Origin: a virus
Reading direction: 5' to 3' (one strand)
DNA: 26,131 bases
Virus record (IMG/VR): IMGVR_UViG_3300044729_000836
Coordinates: 1-26,131 of that record
In this document: positions 7,517 to 14,390 of the stretch, one piece after another
Numbering within the stretch: the stretch's first letter is position 1
How the letters are laid out: the number at the start of each line of letters is the position of its first letter
Notes under the pieces: generated by a model
What the model saw: the letters and a program-made list of their open reading frames with translations, nothing else
What the model was told of the DNA's origin: nothing
The model's database searches: none
Made by a program: the position numbers and the translations under genes

Positions 7517-7761
7517 CTAATGAATTTGAGCTTGAGGGACTATTGTTTAAGCAGGTTGAGAAGCCTAAAAATCATTTGATGACTAAAGTTATTAATGTAT
7601 TCCATGACTATTATCGAATTAATGTTTATACTCAGATTGAAGAAGAGGGATTGTTGAAGCGAAAAATTTCTCAAAGCTACATGACAACTTTTAGAAACAA
7701 TGTTTTGACTATTATTCCAGATCCAGATAAAAAGCCAGACGATCTTAAAAAGAAAAGGTGA
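7513..7761 (+). CDS. hypothetical protein, 82 aa
   Basis: Not recognised. A soluble protein with several short strands (FKQVEKPK, YYRINVYTQIEEEG) and a basic C-terminus. AGGAGA precedes the ATG and the start overlaps the previous stop (ATGA), so the start is well supported. Confidence 0.6.
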   Translation: MTNEFELEGLLFKQVEKPKNHLMTKVINVFHDYYRINVYTQIEEEGLLKRKISQSYMTTFRNNVLTIIPDPDKKPDDLKKKR

Positions 7762-7764
7762 GTT

Positions 7765-7986
7765 ATGCCGATAGCAACTTTAAAATTTAAACTACCAGAA
7801 GAACAATACGAGTTTGATACTGCTATTCAAGCTGGTGATGCTAAAAGAATGTTGTGGGATTTTTCTCAACAACTACGATCTTGGCAGAAATACAGCAATG
7901 ATTTTACCGACGCGGGCGATGCTCTTGACAAGATTAGATCAGAATTTCACAGATTAGTTACAGAATATAATATCAACATAGACTAA
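7765..7986 (+). CDS. conserved phage hypothetical protein, 73 aa
   Basis: A small protein of a type seen in many phages: a leading strand with LPEE, a helix (YEFDTAIQAGDAKRMLWDF), then QQLRSWQKY and an acidic helix. I recognise the layout but know no function. AAGG lies 7 bases before the ATG. Confidence 0.65.
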   Translation: MPIATLKFKLPEEQYEFDTAIQAGDAKRMLWDFSQQLRSWQKYSNDFTDAGDALDKIRSEFHRLVTEYNINID

Positions 7987-7996
7987 GGAGATTATT

Positions 7997-8269
7997 ATGC
8001 CACTATTTGAAGTTAATACCGTTTCTTTGTTTCGTCATAAGTATGTTATTGAGGCTAAGAGTCTTGAACACGCATATGATACTGTATTGATTGATAAGCC
8101 AGAAGAATTGACCCAAAAACATCTTGAAGAAACTATTCTTGATGGTCGAAAGATTGGTCGAAAAGAATTTGAAAGACTTTGCGATGAATCTCTTAACGAT
8201 AGTACAGAATTGAGTAATGCTCATCTTGGAACACGAATTATACACAAGGTAGACTATAATGAGTCCTGA
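7997..8269 (+). CDS. hypothetical protein, 90 aa
   Basis: Strong AAGGAG before the ATG. The N-terminus is a strand (FEVNTVSLFRHKYVIEAKS) followed by a helix beginning LEHAYDTVL, the pattern of small phage proteins with an EAKSLEEAxx-type start. Function unknown. It overlaps the next gene by 11 bases. Confidence 0.6.
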   Translation: MPLFEVNTVSLFRHKYVIEAKSLEHAYDTVLIDKPEELTQKHLEETILDGRKIGRKEFERLCDESLNDSTELSNAHLGTRIIHKVDYNES

Positions 8270-8666
8270 ACTAACAGCTAAATTAATTTCAGCCTATCCT
8301 GAACAGTTTAAAAATCTTACATGGATAGAATGTGGGGATGGTTGGTTTAATATCCTATCCAAGCTATGTTATATTGTAGATAATCGTCTTCATTACAAGC
8401 AAAAGATTAATGAGCCTCTAGATTTTTTCTATTGGAGTCAGATTAAAGAAAAGTTTGGCGGACTAAGAGCCTATGCTTATGGTGCTGATGACTTTATTAG
8501 AGGAGCAATAGAAATGGCAGAAAGTATGAGTTATATCACTTGTGAAGTAACTGGTGAAAGAGGAAAACTTCGCAAACAAAGAATAGACGATGAAGGAGAG
8601 CCAGTTATGGCATGGATTAAAACTCTTTGTGACACTGAGGCTAAGAAAGAAGGATATGTAGTATGA
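8259..8666 (+). CDS. conserved phage protein (KEKFGGLR family), 135 aa
   Basis: Carries the conserved core of a widespread phage/bacterial hypothetical family: ECGDGWFNILSKLC near residues 24-37, then WSQIKEKFGGLRAY, an AIEMAES helix and a terminal TLCD. The CEVTG and TLCD elements in other members are cysteine-rich and metal-binding; here only part of the cysteines remain. No function is known to me. AAGG precedes the ATG. Confidence 0.7.
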   Translation: MSPELTAKLISAYPEQFKNLTWIECGDGWFNILSKLCYIVDNRLHYKQKINEPLDFFYWSQIKEKFGGLRAYAYGADDFIRGAIEMAESMSYITCEVTGERGKLRKQRIDDEGEPVMAWIKTLCDTEAKKEGYVV

Positions 8667-9349
8667 CTTTTGATGCTATAGTTATTAGCGATATTCATTT
8701 AGGAAGTAATGTTTGTCAAGCTAAAACTCTGGCATCTTTTTTGTCTAGGATTGAACTTGGAGAGACTGATACTGACACTTTGATTATTAACGGTGATTTG
8801 TTTGATAGTTGGGATTTTCGCAAACTTAAAAAAGATCATTGGAAAATACTATCTCAAATCCGTAAAATATCTGACATTATTAAGGTTATCTGGATTAGAG
8901 GCAATCATGATGGGCCTGCTGATATGGTGAGTCATTTGATTGGGGTTGATTTTATGAATGAGTATAGTTTTATCAGCGGAGATGAAAAAATACTAATCTT
9001 GCATGGTGACATTTTTGATAATGTGATTTCAAAACATCCTAGATTGACGAAAATAGCTGACTATGTTTACCGATGGCTACAGATTTATGCTGGGCTATAT
9101 TTCTCCAACCTTGCTAAACGCAGCAGTAAAACCTTTTTAAGATGTTCTCAGGAAGTTTGTGATAGGGCTAAGTCTTATTGTTCTATTAAGAAATGTGACT
9201 CAATAATTTGTGGTCATACTCATTTAGCTACAACTGATGTTTCTGGATCAACCCATTACTATAATAGCGGATGCTGGACAGATCATCCATGTTCATATAT
9301 TTCAATTAAAGATGGTCACATTAAAATAAATTATGTGGATATCCTGTAG
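8663..9349 (+). CDS. LpxH-like metallophosphoesterase
   Basis: A 228-residue calcineurin-like phosphoesterase with SDIHLGS (D10, H12), NGDLFDSWDF (D45), RGNHD (N81, H82, D83), LHGDIFD and CGHTHLA. The double GDxFD arrangement and the C-terminal GHTH are those of UDP-2,3-diacylglucosamine hydrolase (LpxH) and related enzymes. In phages such proteins may act on other pyrophosphates; the substrate is inferred. It is not closely related to the two shorter phosphoesterases of the window. Starts with AAGGA and an ATGA overlap; last gene of the transcript begun at 7236. Confidence 0.8.
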   Translation: MTFDAIVISDIHLGSNVCQAKTLASFLSRIELGETDTDTLIINGDLFDSWDFRKLKKDHWKILSQIRKISDIIKVIWIRGNHDGPADMVSHLIGVDFMNEYSFISGDEKILILHGDIFDNVISKHPRLTKIADYVYRWLQIYAGLYFSNLAKRSSKTFLRCSQEVCDRAKSYCSIKKCDSIICGHTHLATTDVSGSTHYYNSGCWTDHPCSYISIKDGHIKINYVDIL

Positions 9350-9386
9350 ATTTTGAAAAAATCTCAGAACCACTAAAGAATCCCTC

Positions 9387-9414
9387 TTGACAGTGCCGAT
9401 AATTGAGTTATACT
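9387..9414 (+). promoter_or_regulatory. sigma70-like promoter with CGAT spacer motif
   Basis: TTGACA (9387-9392), 16-base spacer, TATACT (9409-9414), CGAT at 9397-9400. The leader contains AACACAGGAGA, combining the CACAGG motif with the ribosome-binding site of the gene at 9451. The 100-base gap between genes here holds only this promoter and a short AT hairpin. Confidence 0.85.
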
Positions 9415-9450
9415 TAGGATGTAACGTCAACAAACACAGGAGAAAAGAAA

Positions 9451-9855
9451 ATGGGTAAGGGTCAAAAAACTTGTGAAAAATGTGGAGCTACCACAGGCCC
9501 GCGAGCTTATCTGTGTCCTAAATGCAATGCTCCGTTCGTCTTTAAGGCAAAGAGCAAAGAGGCAAAGAACACAAAGATTATTCGTGACTTTAATTGGAAG
9601 GAACTGATCAAGGGAGACAGAATCAGGGTTGGTGGAGGCCCATACTTTGCTAAGGGTGCTGAATTCATCCCGATGGGTTATAGGGGTCGTTTTGTTGTCG
9701 AGGGGATCGACCAGCATGGAATTAAAGCATGGGGTCTGGACAAGCATCAAGGCTTCTGCCATATTTATATGGGGCCGGATATTCAGAACAAAGAGACTGG
9801 CGTTTGGAAGATTAAGCACAAGCTTATGAAACTCAAACAAAAGGTGGAGGCATAA
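9451..9855 (+). CDS. zinc-ribbon protein, 134 aa
   Basis: The N-terminus is a zinc ribbon: C8-x2-C11 and C22-x2-C25 (CEKCGATTGPRAYLCPKC). From about residue 45 a second, beta-rich domain begins (WKELIKGDRIRVGGGPYF), with the GDRI and G-rich turns of an SH3-like or KOW-like barrel. It could be an RNA- or polymerase-binding protein. AGGAGA precedes the ATG. It is first in a transcript with its own promoter and uses more C-ending codons than surrounding genes, hinting at high expression. Confidence 0.65.
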   Translation: MGKGQKTCEKCGATTGPRAYLCPKCNAPFVFKAKSKEAKNTKIIRDFNWKELIKGDRIRVGGGPYFAKGAEFIPMGYRGRFVVEGIDQHGIKAWGLDKHQGFCHIYMGPDIQNKETGVWKIKHKLMKLKQKVEA

Positions 9856-10136
9856 TGTCTCTCACCCAAGAACAAAAAGATCAGATCAATAGTCTGCTTG
9901 ATAATAGAGACAAGATAGTCAATAGTCTCTATCATATCGAACGTATTCTGAAAACCTATTTTCCAGAAGAATTTGAACGAGCAATCCAATTCTATCTACC
10001 TCAAATTACCACTGCTCTTTATGAGGATAAAAAGTGGCTAAGTAGGGGCGAATACAGTTTGCAGAACACTATTGACAATCTGCTTGAGCGGTGTAAAATT
10101 GATAGTGACGGTAAGGGTACTACAAAATATCTTTAA
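9855..10136 (+). CDS. hypothetical protein, 93 aa
   Basis: Not recognised. Mostly helical and soluble, beginning SLTQEQKDQINSLLDNRDKI, likely a helical bundle. GGAGG before the ATG and a TAATG overlap with the zinc-ribbon gene support the start. Confidence 0.6.
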   Translation: MSLTQEQKDQINSLLDNRDKIVNSLYHIERILKTYFPEEFERAIQFYLPQITTALYEDKKWLSRGEYSLQNTIDNLLERCKIDSDGKGTTKYL

Positions 10137-10148
10137 TTGGAACAAATA

Positions 10149-10520
10149 ATGGAAAGCTATAGCGTTATTGATTTGGAAGGTTATGCAAAAGCTATGAGGG
10201 ATGGGGCAGCATCTTCTTTTGAGAAGGATTATACTGAGAATTTGGATGAGTTTATCACTATTGGTCAGGTGATCAACATGATTAAAAAGAACAACCTGGG
10301 TCTGGATGAGGAAGGACACTATCTAATCAATGAGGATATTTTTGAAGATGTATTCAACAATATCAGAACTTGGCTTTATGAAGTAGGTTTATGTAAACTA
10401 GCAGCAAAAGGCTTCGTAGACTGCTCATGGGATGATGAATCTAACGAAATGGTATTCTGGTTGGCTAACAAAGATAAGACAGAAATTCCTGCTAAACCCT
10501 CAAAGGATAATGATGACTAA
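10149..10520 (+). CDS. hypothetical protein, tandem paralogue A, 123 aa
   Basis: Helical acidic protein ending in a beta hairpin with the motif DCSWDDESNEMVFW. The next gene has the matching CAWDDDSNEMIFW preceded by a similar helix (TWLYEVGLCKLAAKG against KWIYNSSLSLVASSG), so the two are tandem paralogues. Start ATG 10149 is chosen over the upstream TTG at 10137; GGA lies in front. Function unknown. Confidence 0.65.
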   Translation: MESYSVIDLEGYAKAMRDGAASSFEKDYTENLDEFITIGQVINMIKKNNLGLDEEGHYLINEDIFEDVFNNIRTWLYEVGLCKLAAKGFVDCSWDDESNEMVFWLANKDKTEIPAKPSKDNDD

Positions 10521-10863
10521 TTATATTAAGATTAGAAACCTGAAGCTTTTTATTAATAGCATTAGAAAAAATGCCGCTATGGTTTTCCCAGAATCATATT
10601 ATGAACAAATAGATCATTTAATTTCTTTGTCTCAAACAGAAAATCTAGCTAGACAATATATTGAGCCTGGATATAATAATGAATTTATTCTTAGCGATGA
10701 GAATTATGATCTTCTTTGTGAAGAAATTAAAAAGTGGATTTATAACTCAAGTTTGAGCTTGGTGGCTTCATCTGGAAATATAGAGTGTGCTTGGGATGAT
10801 GACTCTAATGAGATGATTTTTTGGCATCCAGAATCACACGAAACATTCAACACTATTAAATAA
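10513..10863 (+). CDS. hypothetical protein, tandem paralogue B, 116 aa
   Basis: Paralogue of the preceding gene, sharing the C-terminal CxWDD(D/E)SNEM(I/V)FW hairpin and the helix before it. AAGGATA directly precedes two ATGs (10510 and 10513); 10513 has the better spacing. The longer open frame upstream lies inside paralogue A and is rejected. The N-terminal half differs strongly between the copies, so only the C-terminal element seems constrained. Confidence 0.65.
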   Translation: MTNYIKIRNLKLFINSIRKNAAMVFPESYYEQIDHLISLSQTENLARQYIEPGYNNEFILSDENYDLLCEEIKKWIYNSSLSLVASSGNIECAWDDDSNEMIFWHPESHETFNTIK

Positions 10864-10864
10864 T

Positions 10865-11020
10865 ATGTCTCAACAAGAAATACAAGAACTTAAAGAGCAA
10901 ATACATGACTTAAAGGAATATCTATATTCTGACTTGTGTAAGGCTTGTGGAGACGCAGCATTAGCTCTAGATAAAATTAGTGAAAGACTAAATCAGCTAG
11001 AGTCTCAACAAAATTCCTAA
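10865..11020 (+). CDS. small coiled-coil protein, 51 aa
   Basis: A 51-codon frame starting one base after the previous stop. It is almost entirely heptad-like helix (IQELKEQIHDLKEYL and ALDKISERLNQLESQ) with a central CKAC pair that might bind metal or cross-link. No clear ribosome-binding site is seen. It ends 5 bases before the -35 box of the tRNA-Ile promoter. Confidence 0.5.
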   Translation: MSQQEIQELKEQIHDLKEYLYSDLCKACGDAALALDKISERLNQLESQQNS

Positions 11021-11025
11021 AGGTC

Positions 11026-11054
11026 TTGACAGTGGTTGGTCGATATGATACAAT
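11026..11054 (+). promoter_or_regulatory. promoter of the tRNA-Ile gene
   Basis: TTGACA (11026-11031), 17-base spacer, TACAAT (11049-11054), with CGAT at 11041-11044 and the same GGTCGATATG word as the promoter at 1052. The predicted start, about 11061, is a few bases before the tRNA. Confidence 0.75.
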
Positions 11055-11067
11055 AGAAAAATAACAC

Positions 11068-11140
11068 GGGGCGTTCGTCTAATGGTCTAAGACGCTAGTC
11101 TTATTAACTAGCTAAGGGAGTTCGATTCTCTCACGCCCTA
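11068..11140 (+). tRNA. tRNA-Ile (anticodon UAU, probable)
   Basis: Folds as a 73-nt cloverleaf: acceptor GGGGCGT/ACGCCCT with a G-U first pair, D-stem GTCT/AGAC, anticodon stem CTAGT/ACTAG with loop CTTATTA, and T-stem GGGAG/CTCTC with TTCGATT; discriminator A. The anticodon by position is TAT (11102-11104), reading AUA, a codon used heavily here. The loop is unusual in having U rather than A at position 37, and shifting the stem by one would change the anticodon, so identity is less certain than existence. Its last three bases overlap the stop of the minus-strand HNH gene. Confidence 0.8.
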
Positions 11141-11626
11141 TTTTTGCTTTATAGTAAACTTTCTAGTGCTATTCCCAATATTCCTTCCTTTAAAAGTAGG
11201 AAGCTGACTATCACAATTAGGACACACTAAACGAATATTAGATACAGACCAGTTATCTGCCTTACCATCTATATGATCTACAATTAATGTCAACTGCTTT
11301 CCGTTCCAATTCTCTCCAGACTGATTACAAACGAAGCAATTATTTCCATGTTTTTTTATTAGATATTCTCTAATACTTTTGTTATTGTTCCAACTACTAG
11401 CAAAGCTACCACTTGTTTCAATTTTTTCTATCTTATATTCGTAATGACATTGTTTAGAACAAAATTTTCTATTGCGTAGCCTATATGGATATTCTTTATT
11501 GCAAAACAAACAGAATTTTACTCTTTTCGTTCTTTTAGGTTTGGCCTTATTGTTATAAGAAACTCCACAAGAACGAGAGCAAAATTTAGGGTTATCAGTT
11601 AATTTATCACAATTTACACATTTCAT
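11138..11626 (-). CDS. HNH endonuclease, probable homing type
   Basis: A 162-residue protein on the minus strand, the only such gene here. Two N-terminal zinc knuckles (C3, C6, C16, C20 and C39, C42, C56, C60) are followed by an HNH core: C97-x2-C100, VDHIDG (H118), N130 and CPNC (C135, C138) with LPTF. This is the DHIDG...CPNCH type common in phage group I-like or free-standing homing nucleases. A GAGAGG ribosome-binding site lies 5 bases before its ATG. Its orientation, and its place between a tRNA gene and the tmRNA operon, suggest it is an inserted selfish gene. Confidence 0.85.
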   Translation of the reverse strand: MKCVNCDKLTDNPKFCSRSCGVSYNNKAKPKRTKRVKFCLFCNKEYPYRLRNRKFCSKQCHYEYKIEKIETSGSFASSWNNNKSIREYLIKKHGNNCFVCNQSGENWNGKQLTLIVDHIDGKADNWSVSNIRLVCPNCDSQLPTFKGRNIGNSTRKFTIKQK

Positions 11627-11652
11627 AAATACCTCTCAAAAATGAATCGAAC

Positions 11653-11680
11653 TTGACATAATATACACCGAAACTATAAT
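11653..11680 (+). promoter_or_regulatory. promoter upstream of membrane peptide and tmRNA
   Basis: TTGACA (11653-11658), 16-base spacer, perfect TATAAT (11675-11680). The spacer has CCGAA instead of CGAT. It likely drives the 60-aa gene and the tmRNA, because no other promoter is visible before the tmRNA. Confidence 0.75.
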
Positions 11681-11711
11681 ATAGTATTCGATTCTTGATT
11701 GAAAGCAAGCA

Positions 11712-11894
11712 ATGAAACTTCAACCACTAACGGCTATTTTTGCAGGATTATTTCTAACATCATTAGGATTTAACATTCTTTTGAATGTAGAGATACAAAA
11801 ACTAAAAAAGCTGGCAAACAAACCAGCAAGAATTATTATAGAAAGAGAACCGGAAATTCACATCAAACCAAAAGTTTGGGGGTATACTAAATAG
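11712..11894 (+). CDS. 60-aa single-pass membrane protein
   Basis: N-terminal hydrophobic helix (about residues 5-26, LTAIFAGLFLTSLGFNILL) followed by a basic, then mixed tail (KLKKLANKPARIII). Might be an anchor, or a signal-like N-terminus. GAAAG lies upstream. The stop TAG ends on the first base of the tmRNA, so the mRNA must be processed, or it and the tmRNA are alternative products. Confidence 0.55.
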   Translation: MKLQPLTAIFAGLFLTSLGFNILLNVEIQKLKKLANKPARIIIEREPEIHIKPKVWGYTK

Positions 11895-12245
11895 GGCTAG
11901 TAAAGGTATCGACAGGTAAAATAGATATAGATGGCATCGACTGGTTAATCGACCGGCCAGTTTAAAAGTCGATTAAAATTGTTAATTGGCGAAGTTTCAA
12001 CTCTCGCTCTCGCTGCCTAATTAGTTAGGTACGAGTGGGGCGGCATGAGCCTTATTACCAAATCATGCTGACTCCGATATTCGGATATGGTAGTCCTACC
12101 AGACATAAATAGGAATGATGATTGTACTCAATCTGACTCAGATAATTCTGATAGCTTTGTTGGTAGTGCGATAACAACTAAATAACGATGTAGAAGTTTA
12201 TATTGATGTTTATTCTGGACGCGGGTTCGACTCCCGCCTAGTCCA
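11894..12245 (+). ncRNA. ssrA: tmRNA (ssrA), one-piece
   Basis: A complete 352-nt tmRNA. The 5' end GGGCTAG (11894-11900) pairs with CTAGTCC (12238-12244), giving seven pairs including G3-U70, the identity element for alanyl-tRNA synthetase; discriminator A at 12245, CCA not encoded. The D-loop analogue GGTATCGACAGG follows. The T-arm GCGGG/CCCGC with TTCGACT (12221-12237) is preceded by the typical CTGGAC. An imperfect P2 helix joins 11914-11929 with 12199-12216. The internal reading frame has a 10-codon tag ending ALAA. In bacteria tmRNA with SmpB frees stalled ribosomes and tags the stalled product for proteolysis. Whether it uses host SmpB is inferred; no smpB gene is in the window. Confidence 0.93.
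11988..12020 (+). other. tmRNA proteolysis-tag reading frame
   Basis: GGC resume codon at 11988, preceded by TTAATT, then ten codons reading GEVSTLALAA and TAA at 12018-12020. The tag is the same length as the E. coli tag and ends in the same ALAA, the part recognised by ClpXP and related proteases. The resume point is inferred from this match; the preceding in-frame codons (KLLI) are not expected to be translated. Confidence 0.85.
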
Positions 12246-12253
12246 CTTATATT

Positions 12254-12799
12254 ATGATAAGCTCTAATGATGTACTAACACATACAGTAGATCCAAAATT
12301 TGTAGACTTAATAATTACCAATGCTAAAAAAGCAGAAATTGGTGGCAGGTCTCAAATTAGGAACTCTAAAAGCAGAGTATCCAATCTATCAGAAGATCAA
12401 TTGGTTGGTCAAATATCCACCTACTGTGCTTCAATGATCCTTACTGGTTCTCCAGAAGGATATATACAAGCAAGAGATAAAGCAAACGCTAATCCTCTGG
12501 CTGGAGATAATGGTGTAGATATATCTGGTCTACCCAATATGGATATCAAAGGTAGCCTAATGAGATATTCAAATAACCCATTAAACTATAGATTATTGGT
12601 TAGGCCAAAAGAAAGACACGATAATTGGATTTATGTGTTGGCATTAGTACCAAAAGAAAGACCTTATAAGACTTATCTTGTTGGCTGGGCTAATGATAAT
12701 GATTTACCTTTAAAGCCCTATGATGGAGAAATAAAGTCTTTACATGGAGCATACGTTATAGAAGCTAAGAACCTAAGAAAGATTGCGGAACTAAGATGA
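12254..12799 (+). CDS. possible PD-(D/E)XK nuclease-like protein, 181 aa
   Basis: Soluble protein with a potential nuclease core: a helix with acidic residues (LSEDQLVGQISTYCASMIL), then GVDISGLPNMDIKGS, where D89 or D85 and D97-x-K99 could form the D...(D/E)xK metal site, followed by strands (YRLLVRPKE, WIYVLALV). A restriction-like or DNA-processing role is inferred from this pattern alone. The start is 8 bases after the tmRNA with no obvious ribosome-binding site. Its stop overlaps the DUF1501 gene. Confidence 0.5.
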   Translation: MISSNDVLTHTVDPKFVDLIITNAKKAEIGGRSQIRNSKSRVSNLSEDQLVGQISTYCASMILTGSPEGYIQARDKANANPLAGDNGVDISGLPNMDIKGSLMRYSNNPLNYRLLVRPKERHDNWIYVLALVPKERPYKTYLVGWANDNDLPLKPYDGEIKSLHGAYVIEAKNLRKIAELR

Positions 12800-14040
12800 A
12801 CCGAAGACATTTTTTAAATCACTGTGCCGCAACATCTTCTCTGGTAGCATCTTCGTCTTTTTTTACTCAGTCTATTTTAGCTAATGCTAATGATTTAAAG
12901 AAAAGACATAAGAGTGCTATTCTTTTATGGATGGGTGGTGGCCCAAGCACTATTGATCTATGGGATTTAAAGCCGGGTGCTGCTACTGGTGGAATTTTTA
13001 AGCCAGTATCTACTAGTGCTGATGGTATTCAGATTTGCGAACATCTGCCACTAATGGCACAGCAAATGCACCACATGAATATTGTACGATCTATGAGTAC
13101 AAGAGAAGCAGACCACATGAGAGGTCGCTATTATATGCACACAGGATATGTTCCTAATCCTAATGTTGAGCATCCTAGTTATGGATCAGTCATTTCTCAT
13201 GAATTAATGTCTAGCATACCACAACTTGATATTCCTCCATTCGTTAGTATTGGAGGAACCAGTATTGGTGCTGGATTTTTGGGAACATCTTATTCTCCAT
13301 TCGTAGTTAATTCTAATGGAACAGTTCGTGATCTTGATATGGGCATAGATCAGTCTAGATTAGACCAAAGACTCAATATGCTTAAAACTATCGAAGATAA
13401 GTTTGTAAATGAAAAACGTGGAGACTATGCTTCTGACCACTCTAAACTTTTGACTAAAACAGTCAAGCTAATGACTAGTCCTCAGATGGAAGTATTCAAA
13501 GTATCTAAAGAACCAAAAGAAGTTCAAGAAAGATATGGTAATACAGGATTTGGCCGAGGTTGTTTGATGGCACGAAGATTGGTGGAAATGGGTGTTCCAT
13601 TTATTGAGGTTGATCTTGGCGGATGGGATAATCATACTGATATTTTTAAGACTCTACAGGATCAAAAACTTCCAGAACTAGATAAGGCTATGAGTGCCTT
13701 GATAAGCGACCTTAGCGATAAAGGACTGTTGCAGGATACTGCTATTATTTGGATGGGTGAATTTGGACGAACGCCAAATATTAATGGTAATGGTGGGCGA
13801 GATCATTGGGCTAGAAGTTGGAGTGTCGTTGTTGGTGGAGCAGGATTTAAGGGTGGTATTGTTGTTGGAGAAACTAGCAGTGATGGTAAGGAAGTAATTA
13901 CGGAACCATACTCATCTCAAGACTTAATGGCTAGTGTTCTTAAATCATTAGGAATATCTTTAGAAACCAATTTTACTGCTAAAAATGGACGACCAATGAG
14001 AATTGCTAATAGTGGCAAACTTATTAAAGAACTATTTTAA
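12796..14040 (+). CDS. DUF1501 family protein with Tat signal
   Basis: 414 residues, close to the family's usual length. The N-terminus has the twin-arginine start NRRHFL followed by an alanine/serine-rich stretch and ILANA, a possible cleavage site, so it should be exported folded by the host Tat system. Family blocks in the alkaline-phosphatase/sulfatase-like fold: GGGPSTIDLWD (47-57), GGWDNH (275-280), GEFGRTP (321-327) and GRDHW (335-339). DUF1501 proteins are abundant in Planctomycetes and relatives, often beside DUF1553/DUF1549 cytochrome-like genes; none is present here. Codon use matches the phage neighbours, so any transfer from a host is not recent. Enzymatic activity is unproven. 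It overlaps both flanking genes by 1-4 bases. Confidence 0.93.
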   Translation: MNRRHFLNHCAATSSLVASSSFFTQSILANANDLKKRHKSAILLWMGGGPSTIDLWDLKPGAATGGIFKPVSTSADGIQICEHLPLMAQQMHHMNIVRSMSTREADHMRGRYYMHTGYVPNPNVEHPSYGSVISHELMSSIPQLDIPPFVSIGGTSIGAGFLGTSYSPFVVNSNGTVRDLDMGIDQSRLDQRLNMLKTIEDKFVNEKRGDYASDHSKLLTKTVKLMTSPQMEVFKVSKEPKEVQERYGNTGFGRGCLMARRLVEMGVPFIEVDLGGWDNHTDIFKTLQDQKLPELDKAMSALISDLSDKGLLQDTAIIWMGEFGRTPNINGNGGRDHWARSWSVVVGGAGFKGGIVVGETSSDGKEVITEPYSSQDLMASVLKSLGISLETNFTAKNGRPMRIANSGKLIKELF

Positions 14041-14390
14041 TGTCTAGAAAAATTTGTACTTATTGTGAGAAACGTAAAAACTTAGCAAGTTTTCCCAAAC
14101 ATAGTATGTACAAAGACAATCTTGACAGTAGATGTAGAAAATGTGTCAAGAAACATTCTAAGATACGAGTTAAGCTACATAAAAAAGCGCCACCAAAACC
14201 AGAAGTATGTGAGTGCTGTAAAAAGGTTCCCTACAAATGGGCCTTAGATCATGATCATGATGATAATAGTTTTAGGGGTTGGCTCTGCGAACCTTGCAAT
14301 ACTGGTATAGGTAAATTGGGTGATGATTTTCAAAGCATCGTTAACGCTATGAATTATTTTCTTTCAAGACAAAAACGATATGAAAAATAA
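14040..14390 (+). CDS. recombination endonuclease VII-like nuclease
   Basis: A 116-residue His-Me finger nuclease of the T4 gp49 (endonuclease VII) type. A leading zinc knuckle (C6, C9, C32, C35) precedes the core C57-x2-C60, LDHDH (D70, H71), FRGWLC-x2-CN (C83, C86, N87) and GIGKLGDD. T4 endonuclease VII resolves Holliday junctions and branched DNA before packaging; small relatives are also free-standing homing nucleases, and this short form could be either. The start overlaps the DUF1501 stop (TAATG). Confidence 0.85.
   Translation: MSRKICTYCEKRKNLASFPKHSMYKDNLDSRCRKCVKKHSKIRVKLHKKAPPKPEVCECCKKVPYKWALDHDHDDNSFRGWLCEPCNTGIGKLGDDFQSIVNAMNYFLSRQKRYEK

Noticed and set aside
9348-9364. Hairpin AGATTTT/AAAATCT after the LpxH-like gene
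   Set aside because: Seven AT-rich pairs with a 3-nt loop and no following T-run, so too weak to call a terminator.
9427-9840. Minus-strand frame opposite the zinc-ribbon gene
   Set aside because: The + strand frame has a clear zinc ribbon, ribosome-binding site and promoter; the antisense frame has none.
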